A DNA stretch of 64,000 nt from JAXMCI01 sp046349435 (GCA_046349435.1 JAXMCI010000012.1:62001-126000); one strand, 5' to 3'. Counted from the stretch's first letter, positions 51,884 to 61,924 are shown. Program-made: numbers and translations. The notes: generated from the sequence alone by a model not told the origin.

Positions 51884-51894
<11 letters not shown>
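51064..51894 (-). CDS. Alpha/beta hydrolase
   Basis: A 276-residue alpha/beta-hydrolase fold protein. LLLLHGVGCCGDDW holds the oxyanion HG motif, GFSMGG (104-109) holds the nucleophile Ser106, LTGDDD is near the acid Asp, and LRHQLL near the C-terminus gives the catalytic His. It resembles 3-oxoadipate enol-lactonase-type and other esterases. It is the last gene of the minus-strand importer operon, and its start overlaps the ATPase end by 11 nt. So it may hydrolyse an ester or lactone brought in by the importer (inference). The start at ATG 51894 is not certain. Confidence 0.85.
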
Positions 51895-52968
<1,074 letters not shown>

Positions 52969-52972
<4 letters not shown>

Positions 52973-53769
52973 GCCCGGCGCCGTCCGGCGACCAGCCCGC
53001 CCACCACCAGCATGGCCAGCGTGACCAGCAGCACCAGGCTGGAGGCGGCGGCGATCACCGGCGTCAGGTCCTGGCGCAGCACCGTCCAGATGCGCACCGG
53101 GAAGGTCTGCAGCGACGGGCTCGCCATGAAGATCGCCAGCACCACCTCGTCCCAGGAGCAGAGGAAGGAGAAGACCGCCGCGCCGAGCAGGCCGAGCCGG
53201 ATCGAGGGCAGCGTCACCCGGAGCGTCGCCTGCAGCGGCGAGGCGCCGCACAGGATGGCGGCGTCCTCGATCGAGCGGTCGAATCCCAGCAGCGCGTTGG
53301 CGATGACGATCACCGAGAAGGGCAGCGCGATGACCAGGTGGGCGACGACGAAGCCGACCAGCGTGCCGTTGAGGCCGGTGCGCAGGAAGAGCGCGTAGAG
53401 CCCGACCGCCAGCACCACCACCGGCAGGATCATCGGGGTCAGCAGGAAGGCCTGCAGCGCGCCGCGGCCGCGGAAGCGGCCGCGGGTCAGCGCCAGCGCC
53501 GCCAGCAGCCCGAGCAGCACCGACAGCACGGTGACGATCACCGCGATCTTCAGGCTGACCAGCAGCGAGCCGATCCATTGCGGATCGGCGAAGAACTCGC
53601 GGTACCATTGCAGTGTCCAGCCGGGCGGCGGGAAGAGCAGCCAGGGCGAGCTGCCGAAGGAGAGCAGCGCGATGAAGACGATCGGCAGCAGCAGGTAGAG
53701 CGCGGCCGCGACGCCGAACGCCGCCAGCGCCCAGCGGATCCAGCCCAGCCGGTGGAAGTCGAGCAGCAT
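52969..53769 (-). CDS. ABC transporter permease, PotC-like
   Basis: A 266-residue PotC-type permease with membrane segments starting LAAFGVAAALYLLLPIVFIA and including SLLVSLKIAVIVTVLSVLLG and PMILPVVVLAVGLYALFL. The EAA-like loop is DAAILCGASPLQATLRVTLP. It is joined to the ATPase by a 4-nt overlap and to the other permease by a 1-nt TGATG overlap. It forms the inner-membrane channel with the product of 53769-54671. Confidence 0.88.
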
Positions 53770-54671
53770 CAGCGGCTCTTCTCGGCGAGGTCGAGCGGAT
53801 TGAGCAGGCGGAGCTGCAGCCCGTAGAGGGCGAGCGTCAGGACCAGCAGCACGAAGGCCGCCGCGCCGCCCAGGCCCCAGTCGAGCATCGACTGCACGAG
53901 CTGGGCGATCCACTCGGCCAGCATCATGTCGGACGCGCTGCCGAGCAGCGAGGGCGTCACGAAGTAGCCGAGCGACATGACGAAGACCATCAGGCAGCCG
54001 GCGGCGATGCCGGTGCGGCAGGAGGGCAGCAGCACCCGGAGGAAGACCTGGCCGCGCCCGGCGCCGCACAGCGAGGCGGCGCGCAGGATCGCCGGGTCGA
54101 TGCTGGCCAGCGTCGCCTGCAGCGGCAGCACGATGAACGGGATCATGATGTAGGTCATGCCGATCGTGATGCCGGCCAGGTTGTTGATCAGCGGCAGCGG
54201 CTGGTCGATCAGCCCGAGCGCCAGCAGCGTCCGGTTGATCACGCCGCGCGACTGCAGCAGCACCATCCAGCCGAAGGTCCGGGTCAGCAGGTTGGTCCAC
54301 ATCGACAGCACGATGATGCCGAACAGCAGCCGCCCCCAGGCCGCCGGCAGCACGACCAGCAGCCAGGCCAAGGGAAATCCCACCAGCAGCGTCACCGCGG
54401 TGACGATGGTCGAGACCAGGAAGGTGTTGAGGAGGATGCCGGCGAAGCCGGGGCCGGCGACCAGCGCGGCGTAGTTCTGCAGCCCGGGATGCGGGTCCAG
54501 CACGCTGCGCGACAGCAGCATCGCCACCGGCACCACGAAGAAGGCGAGCAGCAGCAGCACTGCCGGCAGCGCCAGCAGGGCGGCGCGGCTGCGCCACAGG
54601 GGCGCGGCGGGCGCCGCCGGCGGCGCGCCCGGCGCGCCGGCCTCTCCCGGCCCGATGGCGGCTGCTTGCAT
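53769..54671 (-). CDS. ABC transporter permease, PotB-like
   Basis: A 300-residue PotB-type permease. Membrane segments include LLALPAVLLLLAFFVVPVAM and TIVTAVTLLVGFPLAWLLVV; the docking loop is RAASLCGAGRGQVFLRVLLP. It is the first gene of the minus-strand importer operon, and the divergent GntR gene starts about 90 nt away, with an operator between. ATG 54671 was chosen; a TTG directly before it would add one residue only. An N-terminal Gly/Pro-rich stretch of about 25 residues precedes the first helix. Confidence 0.88.
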   Translation of the reverse strand: MQAAAIGPGEAGAPGAPPAAPAAPLWRSRAALLALPAVLLLLAFFVVPVAMLLSRSVLDPHPGLQNYAALVAGPGFAGILLNTFLVSTIVTAVTLLVGFPLAWLLVVLPAAWGRLLFGIIVLSMWTNLLTRTFGWMVLLQSRGVINRTLLALGLIDQPLPLINNLAGITIGMTYIMIPFIVLPLQATLASIDPAILRAASLCGAGRGQVFLRVLLPSCRTGIAAGCLMVFVMSLGYFVTPSLLGSASDMMLAEWIAQLVQSMLDWGLGGAAAFVLLVLTLALYGLQLRLLNPLDLAEKSR

Positions 54672-54736
54672 CAAGAGACCTGTCGACGGAAGCGCTGGCC
54701 CTGCAGGCCCGGTCGCTGCCGGGCCGTTGCGTTTTC

Positions 54737-54751
54737 GGTATTATGGTATAC
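54737..54751. promoter_or_regulatory. Candidate GntR operator, copy 1
   Basis: GGTATTATGGTATAC is identical in 14 of 15 positions to 56635-56649. The core TGGTATACAC is an incomplete copy of the TGGTATACCA palindrome at the other site, a shape typical of FadR-type GntR binding sites. It lies between the divergent importer permease and GntR genes, so it could control both. Confidence 0.65.
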
Positions 54752-54760
54752 ACTACGACA

Positions 54761-55549
54761 ATGGTTCGCAAGCATGTGGCGCCTCCGGCCGCCCCTGGCG
54801 CAGCCCCTGGCCCGGCTGCCGCCGGCGCGGCGGACGGACGGGTGCTGCGCGTCCTGGTCCCGCAGAAGAGCCTGCGCGAGCTCGCCCACGAGGCGGTCCG
54901 GCAGGCCATCCTGGACCTTCGCTTCCGTCCTGGCGAGCGTCTCATCGAGCGCACGCTGTGCGCCGAGCTCGGCGTCAGCCGCACGGTGGTGCGCGAGGTG
55001 CTGCGCTTCCTCGAGGCCGAGGGGCTGATCGAGGTCTCGCCCAACCGCGGCCCGGTGGTCGCCACCATCAAGCCGGCCGACGTCGAGCAGATCTACGAGC
55101 TGCGCGCCATGCTCGAGGGGCTGGCCGCGGCCGAGTGCGCCCGGCTCGCCGGGCCGGAGGACGTCGCCCGGCTGGAGCAGGCGATCGGCGAGCTGCGCAC
55201 CGCCACCAGCACCGACGACCCGCGGCTGTCGCTGCGCGCCGCCAACCGCTTCTACGCCGCCATGTTCGCGACCTCGCGCAAGAGCGTCGCCTGGAGCGTC
55301 GGCGAGGGGCTCAACCTGCGCATCAACGCGCTGCGCACCATGACCATCACCAGCCCGGGACGGCAGAAGGTGGCGCAGCGCGAGATGGAGAAGATGTTCA
55401 AGGCGATCGCCGCCGGCGACGCGCGCGCGGCGCGCGCCGCGGCGGTCGAGCATGTCGAGCGGGCGGCCGCCGTGGCCCGCCGGCTGCTGGCCGAGCAGGC
55501 CGCCGCCGGCGACGGCGCGGCGCCGGCCGGGGAGGGCAGGAGGCGATGA
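54761..55549 (+). CDS. GntR-family regulator (FadR/FCD subgroup)
   Basis: A 262-residue GntR regulator. The winged helix spans LRELAHEAVRQAILDLRFRP and LGVSRTVVREVLRFLEAEGL, followed by an FCD effector domain with ELRAMLEGLAAAECARLAG. The FCD metal His usually in DxxFH is Tyr here (RFYAAMF). The N-terminal 25 residues are Ala/Pro/Gly rich. ATG 54761 is given; ATG 54743 in the same frame lies inside the operator copy and is less likely. It overlaps the luciferase-like gene by 4 nt and is divergent from the importer permease. It probably represses itself, that operon and the binding protein gene (inference). Confidence 0.85.
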   Translation: MVRKHVAPPAAPGAAPGPAAAGAADGRVLRVLVPQKSLRELAHEAVRQAILDLRFRPGERLIERTLCAELGVSRTVVREVLRFLEAEGLIEVSPNRGPVVATIKPADVEQIYELRAMLEGLAAAECARLAGPEDVARLEQAIGELRTATSTDDPRLSLRAANRFYAAMFATSRKSVAWSVGEGLNLRINALRTMTITSPGRQKVAQREMEKMFKAIAAGDARAARAAAVEHVERAAAVARRLLAEQAAAGDGAAPAGEGRRR

Positions 55550-56616
55550 AGTTCCAGCTCGTCATCAACATGGAGCGCCTGTCGCCCGACCTCGACATGC
55601 GCGACCTCGAGCGGCACACGCTCGAGATGGTGCAGATGGCCGACGAGGGCGGCTTCCACATCGTCTGGGCGGCCGAGCACCACGCGCTCGAGCTGCTGAT
55701 CGGCCCCAACCCCTTCGCCATGCTCGCCTGGTGGGCGGCGCACACCAAGCGCATCCGGCTCGGCACGGCAGTCGCGGTGGCGCCCTACTGGCATCCGATC
55801 CGGCTCGCCGGCGAGGTCGGTCTGGCCGATCTCTACAGCGGCGGCCGGCTCGAGTTCGGCATCGGCAGCGGCGCCTTCCAGCGCGAGTTCGACCGCATGG
55901 CGCCCGGCCTGAAGCAGAACGAGGGCTATCTCTACGCCCAGGAGATGCTGCCGGTGCTGAAGGCGCTGTGGCAGGGCGACTACGCCCATGACGGCGCCTA
56001 CTGGAAGTTCCCGCTCTCCACCGCCGTGCCGAAGCCGCTGCAGCAGCCGCACCCGCCGGTCTGGATCGCGGCGCGCGCGCCGGTGACCTACGACTATGCC
56101 GTGAAGAACGGCTGCAACATCCTGTCCTGGGCGCTGTCGCGGCCGTTCAGCGAGGTCGAGACCTACATGGGCCGGCTCGAGGCGGCGCTGCAGGCCAATC
56201 CCGGCAAGCCGCGGCCGGTCTTCGCGACGATGCGCTACACCGCCGTCTACGACCGGCCGGACCAGTGGGAGGTGCCGGTGACGGCGGCGCGCCGCCAGAT
56301 GGGCCGCTTCGAGAACCTGTTCAAGAACCTGGGCGGGGTCGCCGGCGGCTTCGCCGAGGAGATCGACCTCGACGCCCTCAACTCCCGCGAGGAGTTCGAC
56401 GTGACGGCGCTGCGCCGGAACCTGATGTTCGGCACGCCCGACGAGGTGATCGCCAAGCTGAAGCCCTACGAGGCGCTCGGCGTCGACCACTTCACCTACT
56501 GCGCCAGCTTCGGGCTGGGCTTCCGCGAGCAGAAGCGCTCGCTCGAGCTGTTCATCAGGGAGGTCATGCCGGCCTTCGCGGAGCCCGCGCGGCGGGTCGC
56601 CGCCGTCGCGGAGTGA
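55546..56616 (+). CDS. Luciferase-like (LLM class) flavin-dependent oxidoreductase
   Basis: A 356-residue bacterial-luciferase-like enzyme. MVQMADEGGFHIVWAAEHHA near the N-terminus, LGTAVAVAPYWHPIRLAGEV and LYSGGRLEFGIGSG are the FMN/substrate signature blocks. The enzyme should oxygenate an aldehyde, ketone or small organic substrate with reduced FMN supplied by a separate reductase; none is seen nearby. ATG 55546 overlaps the GntR stop by ATGA. With the importer and hydrolase next to it, it may oxidise the imported compound, but no substrate can be named. Confidence 0.86.
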   Translation: MKFQLVINMERLSPDLDMRDLERHTLEMVQMADEGGFHIVWAAEHHALELLIGPNPFAMLAWWAAHTKRIRLGTAVAVAPYWHPIRLAGEVGLADLYSGGRLEFGIGSGAFQREFDRMAPGLKQNEGYLYAQEMLPVLKALWQGDYAHDGAYWKFPLSTAVPKPLQQPHPPVWIAARAPVTYDYAVKNGCNILSWALSRPFSEVETYMGRLEAALQANPGKPRPVFATMRYTAVYDRPDQWEVPVTAARRQMGRFENLFKNLGGVAGGFAEEIDLDALNSREEFDVTALRRNLMFGTPDEVIAKLKPYEALGVDHFTYCASFGLGFREQKRSLELFIREVMPAFAEPARRVAAVAE

Positions 56617-56634
56617 GCGCAGCTTGATCGACTT

Positions 56635-56651
56635 GGTATGATGGTATACCA
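56635..56651. promoter_or_regulatory. Candidate GntR operator, copy 2
   Basis: GGTATGATGGTATAC (56635-56649) shares 14 of 15 bases with copy 1 at 54737-54751. Here the core TGGTATACCA (56642-56651) is a perfect palindrome. It lies 67 nt before the binding protein gene at 56718, so the regulator at 54761 probably controls that gene too. Confidence 0.65.
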
Positions 56652-56717
56652 CTGACAAGCGCTGCCCACCGCCGACGAAAGGCCGGCGGGAGCGGCTCCG
56701 ATAACGGGAGGTGTTCG

Positions 56718-57752
56718 ATGCTCACGCGCAGAAATCTGCTGGCCGGGCTGGGCGCCGGCGCCGCGCTCGCCGCGGTGCGTCCGCGGCTGCTCCGGGCCGC
56801 GACGCAGCAGCTCGTCTTCACCAGCTGGGGCGGCACGACGCAGGATGCGCAGAAGCGCGCCTGGGCCGAGCCCTTCACCGCCAAGACCGGCATCCCGGTG
56901 CTGCAGGACGGGCCGACCGACTACGGCAAGATGAAGGCGATGATCGACGCCGGCAACGTCACCTGGGACGTGGTCGACGTCGAGCAGGATTTCGGCGTCT
57001 GGGCAGGCGACGCCGGCTGGCTCGAGCCGATCGACTTCTCGATGCTCAACAAGGCCGAGCTCGATCCGCGCTTCGTCACCGACTACACGGTCGGCAGCTT
57101 CTACGCGGTCTACGTGCTGGGCTTCAGCAAGACGGCCTATAGCGGCCGTCAGCCGGAGACCTGGGCCGACATGTTCGACACCAAGGCCTTCCCGGGCAAG
57201 CGGACCTACTACAAGTGGTCGGCGCCGGGGAACATCGAGATCCCGCTGCTGGCCGACGGCGTGGCGCCGGACAAGCTCTACCCGCTCGACCTCGACCGCG
57301 CCTTCAAGAAGCTCGACACCATCAAGAAGGACATCGTCTGGTGGGGCAGCGGCGCGCAGTCGCAGCAGCTCTTCGCCTCCGGCGAGGTGCCGATCGGCAT
57401 GTTCTGGAACGGCCGGCTCTTCGCCCTCAAGCAGACCGGCGTCGATGTCGGGCTGTCCTGGAGGCAGAACGTCACCGCGTCCGACCGGCTGGTCATCCCG
57501 AAGGGCGTCAAGGACAAGAAGGCGGCGATGCAGCTGATCCAGATCGCCTGCAGCGCCGAAGGCCAGGCGAAGATGGCCCAGTACTCGGGCTACGCGCCGA
57601 CCAACCTCAAGTCCGAGGCGCTGCTCGACCAGGCGACGCGCGACTGGCTGCCCAGCAGGTACCAGTCGGAGAACGTCAACATCGACGTCAACTACTGGGC
57701 CAAGCACCGCGACGAGATCGGCAAGCGCTGGTACGACTGGCAGGCGGCCTAG
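56718..57752 (+). CDS. ABC transporter solute-binding protein, PotD-like
   Basis: A 344-residue binding protein of the PotD group. The N-terminus MLTRRNLLAGLGAG has twin arginines before a hydrophobic stretch, so export may use the Tat or Sec route. The mature part has LVFTSWGGTTQDAQK, TWADMFDTKAFPGKR and the family WNGR in IGMFWNGRLF. It serves the importer encoded on the other strand (51884-54671), separated from it by the GntR and LLM genes, and shares its operator sequence. The ligand is probably a cation or organic amine. Confidence 0.88.
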   Translation: MLTRRNLLAGLGAGAALAAVRPRLLRAATQQLVFTSWGGTTQDAQKRAWAEPFTAKTGIPVLQDGPTDYGKMKAMIDAGNVTWDVVDVEQDFGVWAGDAGWLEPIDFSMLNKAELDPRFVTDYTVGSFYAVYVLGFSKTAYSGRQPETWADMFDTKAFPGKRTYYKWSAPGNIEIPLLADGVAPDKLYPLDLDRAFKKLDTIKKDIVWWGSGAQSQQLFASGEVPIGMFWNGRLFALKQTGVDVGLSWRQNVTASDRLVIPKGVKDKKAAMQLIQIACSAEGQAKMAQYSGYAPTNLKSEALLDQATRDWLPSRYQSENVNIDVNYWAKHRDEIGKRWYDWQAA

Positions 57753-57771
57753 CCCAGGCCACGGGGCACCA

Positions 57772-57812
57772 GCCGGCGGCGGCGCGCCTCGCGCTTTGCG
57801 TCCGCCGCCGGC
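57772..57812. terminator. Terminator-like hairpin between convergent genes
   Basis: GCCGGCGGCGG (57772-57782) pairs with CCGCCGCCGGC (57802-57812) around 19 nt. It stands between the binding protein stop (57752) and the TPR gene stop (57847), so it could serve both directions. No T-run is seen. Confidence 0.4.
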
Positions 57813-57846
57813 AACTCGGCGCCGACCGAGGCGGCATCGCGGCTCG

Positions 57847-59589
57847 TCAGGGCAGGATCCGGCGGTCGCGGAGATCCTGCTCGATGTCGGCCTGGATGGT
57901 GCGGGCCGCGGCGGCATCGCGCTCGGCGGCCGCGCTGTCGCCGAGTTGCCGCTCGGCCAGCGCCCGGCCGAGCAGCGAGCTCGCCCGGCGCGGCTCGGCC
58001 GCGAGCGCGGCCTCGAAGTCGGCGAGCGCCCGGCGCGGGTCGCCCTGGCGCAGCCAGGCGAAGCCGCGGCTGTCGTGCAGCGACGCATCGTCCGGCGCCA
58101 GCCGCAGGCCGGCGTCGCAGAACAGCAGCGCGTCGGCCGGCCGCCCGTCCTTGACGAGGCCCCAGCAATGGCTGTCGAGCGCCTTGGCCCCGACCCGGGC
58201 GAGCCGCTCGAGCTGGTCGGCCGCCTCCCGGTCGGCGCTGGCCCGGGCGAGGTCCCGCTTCTTCGTCCAGGCCCGGGAGCGCGCCCGCAGCACCGGCGGC
58301 GGGTCGGTGGCGAAGCGCAGCGCGGCATCGTAGTCGGCGATCGCCCCGTCATAGTCGCCCTCGGTGGCCCGGACGCGGCCGCGCGCCAGCAGCGTGTCGG
58401 GATCCTCCGGCCTCAGGCGGAGCGCCGCGTCGAGATCGGCGAAGGCGAGGCGGAACCGCCGCTGGGCGGCATAGGCCAGCCCGCGGCCGCGCAGCGCGGC
58501 GACGTCCCGCGGGTCGCGCCGCAGCGCGACGTCGAAGCCGGCCAGCGCCGCGTCGCGGTCGAGGTAGCCGAAATAGGCGAAGGCGCGCTCGCGCAGGGTG
58601 ACGGAATCCGCGCCGATCCGCCGCGCCCGCCGATAGTCGTCCGCCGCCGCCGCGGCCTGCCCGCGGCCGGCCAGCGCCCGGCCGCGGCTCCACAGGGCCG
58701 GGGCGTAGTCGGGGTCGAGCCGCAGCGCAGCCTCGAAATCGGCCATCGCCCGGCCGCTCTCGCCGAGCCGCGCCAGCGCCCGGGCGCGGTCGGTCAGCGC
58801 CGGCGGATTGCCGGGCTCCAGCCGCAGCAGGGCGTCGAGATCGTCGACCGCTCGGCGTGCGTCGCCGGAGAAGTAGCGCACGAGGCCGCGCAGATAGAGC
58901 GCGATGTCGTCCCGCGGGGCCAGGCGCAGCGCCTCGTCGAGGTCGGCCAGCGCCCGCCTGCGGTCGCCGGCCAGCGCCCAGGCCAGCCCGCGGTTGCGCA
59001 CCGGCCAGCCCTCCCCGGGGCGCAGGCGCCGGACCTCCTGGTAGTCGGCGATCGCCCGGTCATGGTCGCCCGTCGCCAAATACGAGGCGGCGCGGTCGGC
59101 GAGGATGCCGGGATCGTCGGGCGCGCGCCGCAGCGCCGCCGTGAAGTCGGCGATCGCCCGGTCCTCGTCGCCGCGGTCGGAGTAGGCCAGGGCGCGATTG
59201 CGGAGCGTGTCGGGATCGCCGGGATAGGCGCGCAGCACGGCATCGAGATCGGCGATCGCCGCCTCGGCCTGCCCGGCCCTGCGGTAGGCGATCCCGCGGC
59301 GGTAGAGCACCTCCGCATCGCCGGGCCGCAGCTGCAGCGCGGCGGTGAGGTCGGCGATGGCGCGGTCGTGCTCGCCCTCCTGCCGATAGGCCTCGCCGCG
59401 CTGGAGCAGCGCCCAGCCGGCGCCGACGCCGACGGCATGGCCCGACCGGATCAGCTCGCTGCAGGCGTCGATGCGCAGCTCCGGCAGCGCGGCGCGGCTG
59501 GCGCAGGCCTGCAGCTCGGGGCTGGCGCCGCGGGCCTGGCCGGCGGCGAGCAGCGCGGCCAGCGCGATGAACGGCAGCCTCGTCCGCAA
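57847..59589 (-). CDS. Exported TPR-repeat protein
   Basis: A 580-residue TPR protein. A signal peptide (about 1-22, ending RGA) is followed by about 13 tetratricopeptide-like repeats of 34 residues from about residue 57 to 560. They carry regular patterns such as YRQEGEHDRAIADLTAALQL and YRRAGQAEAAIADLDAVLRA. Such solenoids bind partner proteins or peptides, here probably in the periplasm. No enzymatic domain is present. A non-TPR stretch between residues 440 and 480 interrupts the series. The neighbouring genes give no functional clue. Confidence 0.85.
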   Translation of the reverse strand: MRTRLPFIALAALLAAGQARGASPELQACASRAALPELRIDACSELIRSGHAVGVGAGWALLQRGEAYRQEGEHDRAIADLTAALQLRPGDAEVLYRRGIAYRRAGQAEAAIADLDAVLRAYPGDPDTLRNRALAYSDRGDEDRAIADFTAALRRAPDDPGILADRAASYLATGDHDRAIADYQEVRRLRPGEGWPVRNRGLAWALAGDRRRALADLDEALRLAPRDDIALYLRGLVRYFSGDARRAVDDLDALLRLEPGNPPALTDRARALARLGESGRAMADFEAALRLDPDYAPALWSRGRALAGRGQAAAAADDYRRARRIGADSVTLRERAFAYFGYLDRDAALAGFDVALRRDPRDVAALRGRGLAYAAQRRFRLAFADLDAALRLRPEDPDTLLARGRVRATEGDYDGAIADYDAALRFATDPPPVLRARSRAWTKKRDLARASADREAADQLERLARVGAKALDSHCWGLVKDGRPADALLFCDAGLRLAPDDASLHDSRGFAWLRQGDPRRALADFEAALAAEPRRASSLLGRALAERQLGDSAAAERDAAAARTIQADIEQDLRDRRILP

Positions 59590-59832
59590 TGCTCCCTCTC
59601 CCTGCGGCCAAGCCTAGCACGGGCCGGCCGTGGCGCACCACGCAGACGTGCGGCCGCGCGGCCGCTGCGCGCGCAGGCTGCAGCCGGCGCGGCGCTGGTC
59701 CGGCGGCTGGCAAGAATGCGGCGCCATGGCCGTGCCCACCTCCTCGTCTCCGATCCGCCTCGGCGCCCCAGCCGGTCCCGGTCGAGGTCCCGGTCCCGCC
59801 CTGCGGCGCGTCGCCCTGCCGGGCGCCGGCGG

Positions 59833-60303
59833 GTGATCTGCCCCGACCTCGCCGGCCGCGGCGACAGCACCCGGCTGGTCCGGCCGCAGGGCTACCGCAT
59901 GGCAGGCTATCTCGCGCATCTGCGCCAGCTCCGGGCGGCACTCGGCCTCGGCGAGGTGGCGCTGCTCGGCGTCTCGATGGGCGGGCCGCTCGCCATGGCG
60001 CTCGCCGCCGACCCCGATCCTGCCGTGCGCGAGCTGGTGCTGGTCGATATCGGGCCGAGCGTGCCGTGCCCGGCCTTCGAGCTGCTCGACCTCTATCTGG
60101 CGGGCGAGCGCAGCTTCCCCGGCTTCGAGCCGCTGCTGGCGCAGTCGCACGTCCTGCCGGCCGACGTCGCCGCGGCGATGACCGGGCGCGGGCCGCGCGC
60201 CACGCTCGCCACCCTCGCCGGGACCGGCCACTGGCCGGCGCTGATGAAGCCGGAGAAGCCGGAGGAGACGGCGCTGGTCGCGGAGTTCCTGGCCGGCGCC
60301 TGA
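59833..60303 (+). pseudogene. Decayed alpha/beta hydrolase (N-terminus and cap/acid region missing)
   Basis: A 157-codon remnant. RVICPDLAGRGDSTRL, then GVSMGGPLAMALAAD (nucleophile Ser), LVLVDIGPSVP, and the C-terminal GTGHWPALM (catalytic His) match a common alpha/beta-hydrolase family. Missing are the oxyanion HG strand before position 59833 and about 100 residues between DLYLAGERSF and the last segment, including the Asp acid strand, so the 3' part joins the core directly. The reading frame still ends normally. Upstream sequence (59600-59832) shows no matching N-terminus in any frame. I take it as a deletion-scarred pseudogene, not a mini-enzyme. Confidence 0.55.
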
Positions 60304-60376
60304 GCCCGGCTTGCAAAGGCCGGCGCCCTGCCGCAAGGTCGGCCGCCTGGGTTGCGGCAAGGGGATCGGGGCTGCC

Positions 60377-61126
60377 ATGGCACAGCTTTCCGGCGTGGTC
60401 ATCGTCACCGGCGCGGCCTCCGGCCTCGGCCGCGGCGCCGCCCTGCATTTCGCCGAGTGCGGCGCCACGGTGCTGGCGGTCGACATCGACCGCCAGGGGC
60501 TGGACGCCATCGCCGGGCCGCGCATCGTGCCTTGCGTCGCCGACGTGTCGCGCGCCGCCGACTGCGCCGCCGCGGCCGCGCAGGCGGCGGCGCTCGGCCC
60601 GGTCACCGGGCTGCTCAACTCGGCCGGGATCGAGCTGCACGGCTCGGTGGTCGAGATGGCGGAGGCGGACTGGGACCGGGTGATGGCGGTCAACCTGAAG
60701 GCCATCTTCCTGCTCTCCAAGCACGTCGTCCCGCTGCTCAAGGCCAATGGCGGCGGCGCGGTGGTCAACATCTCCTCGGTCCAGGCGCTCGCCACCCAGG
60801 CCGGCGTCGCCGCCTACGCCGCGACCAAGGGCGCGGTGCTGTCGCTGACCCGCGTCATGGCGCTCGACCACGGGCCGGACAACATCCGGGTGACGGCGAT
60901 CTGCCCGGGCACCATCGACACGCCGATGGCGCACAACAACGCCAAGGCCTGGAACCCGGCCGATCCCGACGCGGTGATCCGCGAGTGGGGCTCCAAGCAC
61001 GCGCTGAAGCGGATCGGCCAGCCGATCGAGGTGGCGCGGCTCGCCGCCTTCCTGATCTCGCCCGAGGCCAGCTTCATCACCGGGTCCTACCATCTGGTCG
61101 ATGGCGGCCTGCTGGCCTCCTTCTGA
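60377..61126 (+). CDS. SDR-family oxidoreductase
   Basis: A 249-residue SDR with an intact active site: cofactor loop TGAASGLG, LLNSAG in the NNAG place, Ser in VNISSVQ and the YAATK dyad. It is followed 12 nt later by a D-lyxose isomerase gene, so the two likely form a sugar operon in which this enzyme oxidises or reduces a sugar, sugar acid or sugar alcohol. The ATG at 60377 has AAGGGGATCGGGG upstream. The ending VDGGLLASF is normal for family members. The substrate is not fixed by sequence. Confidence 0.86.
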   Translation: MAQLSGVVIVTGAASGLGRGAALHFAECGATVLAVDIDRQGLDAIAGPRIVPCVADVSRAADCAAAAAQAAALGPVTGLLNSAGIELHGSVVEMAEADWDRVMAVNLKAIFLLSKHVVPLLKANGGGAVVNISSVQALATQAGVAAYAATKGAVLSLTRVMALDHGPDNIRVTAICPGTIDTPMAHNNAKAWNPADPDAVIREWGSKHALKRIGQPIEVARLAAFLISPEASFITGSYHLVDGGLLASF

Positions 61127-61138
61127 GGGAGACCGTTC

Positions 61139-61801
61139 ATGAGGCGCTCCGAGATCAACCGGCTGCAGCGCGAGGCGCTGGCGCTGCTCGGCGAGCATCG
61201 CTTCGCGCTGCCGCCCTTCGCCCGCTGGAGCGAGGCCGAGTGGCAGGCGCGGCCGGAGGCGGCGCGCTACTGCCGGGCCCACCAGATGGGCTGGGACGTC
61301 ACCGATTTCGGCTCCGGCCGCTTCGCCGAGCGCGGCCTCGTCGTCTTCTGCGTGCGCAACGGCCGCCAGGGCGTTCCGGGCGAGAAGCCCTATGCGGAGA
61401 AGCTGCTGATCGTCCGCGAGGGCCAGGAGACGCCGTTCCATGCCCACAAGGTGAAGATGGAGGACATCATCGTCCGCGGCGGCGGCACCCTGATGGTCGA
61501 GCTCGCGCACCAGCCGGGCGGCGCCGGGCCGATCCCGGTCCTCGTCGACGGCGTCGAGCACCGCCTGCAGCCGGGCGAGCCGCTGCGGCTGGTGCCGGGC
61601 CAGAGCATCACCATCACCCGCAACCTCCGCCATCGCTTCTATGGCGAGCCGGGGCGGGGCACGGTCTTCGCCGGCGAGGTCTCGCAGGTCAACGACGACT
61701 TCACCGACAACTATTTCGTCGAGCCGCTCGGCCGCTTCGCGGCGATCGAGGAGGACGAGCCCAAGCTGTTCCCGCTGTGGAACGAGCTGCCGGCCGATTG
61801 A
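61139..61801 (+). CDS. D-lyxose isomerase
   Basis: A 220-residue cupin-fold isomerase close to the E. coli O157-type D-lyxose isomerase. The metal site is His101, His103 and Glu108 in PFHAHKVKMEDI, with His165 in NLRHRFYGE as the last ligand. The blocks LGWDVTDF-like MGWDVTDFGSGRF, PYAEKLLIVREGQ and VNDDFTDNYF also match that family. It should interconvert D-lyxose and D-xylulose, and in relatives D-mannose and D-fructose. It is 12 nt after the SDR gene. GAGGGAGA precedes the ATG at 61139. Together with the polyol importer earlier in the window it could feed pentoses into central metabolism (inference). Confidence 0.88.
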   Translation: MRRSEINRLQREALALLGEHRFALPPFARWSEAEWQARPEAARYCRAHQMGWDVTDFGSGRFAERGLVVFCVRNGRQGVPGEKPYAEKLLIVREGQETPFHAHKVKMEDIIVRGGGTLMVELAHQPGGAGPIPVLVDGVEHRLQPGEPLRLVPGQSITITRNLRHRFYGEPGRGTVFAGEVSQVNDDFTDNYFVEPLGRFAAIEEDEPKLFPLWNELPAD

Positions 61802-61924
61802 GCCCGCCGCAGGCGCCGCCCGGGCGCTCGGGAACGGAGGTCTGCCCGACGGATTCCGACCGGGATGACGGGCCTTCGGGCCGCGGCAGGGGCCTTCGAC
61901 CAGCTTCGGGGAGATCGAGCCGGT

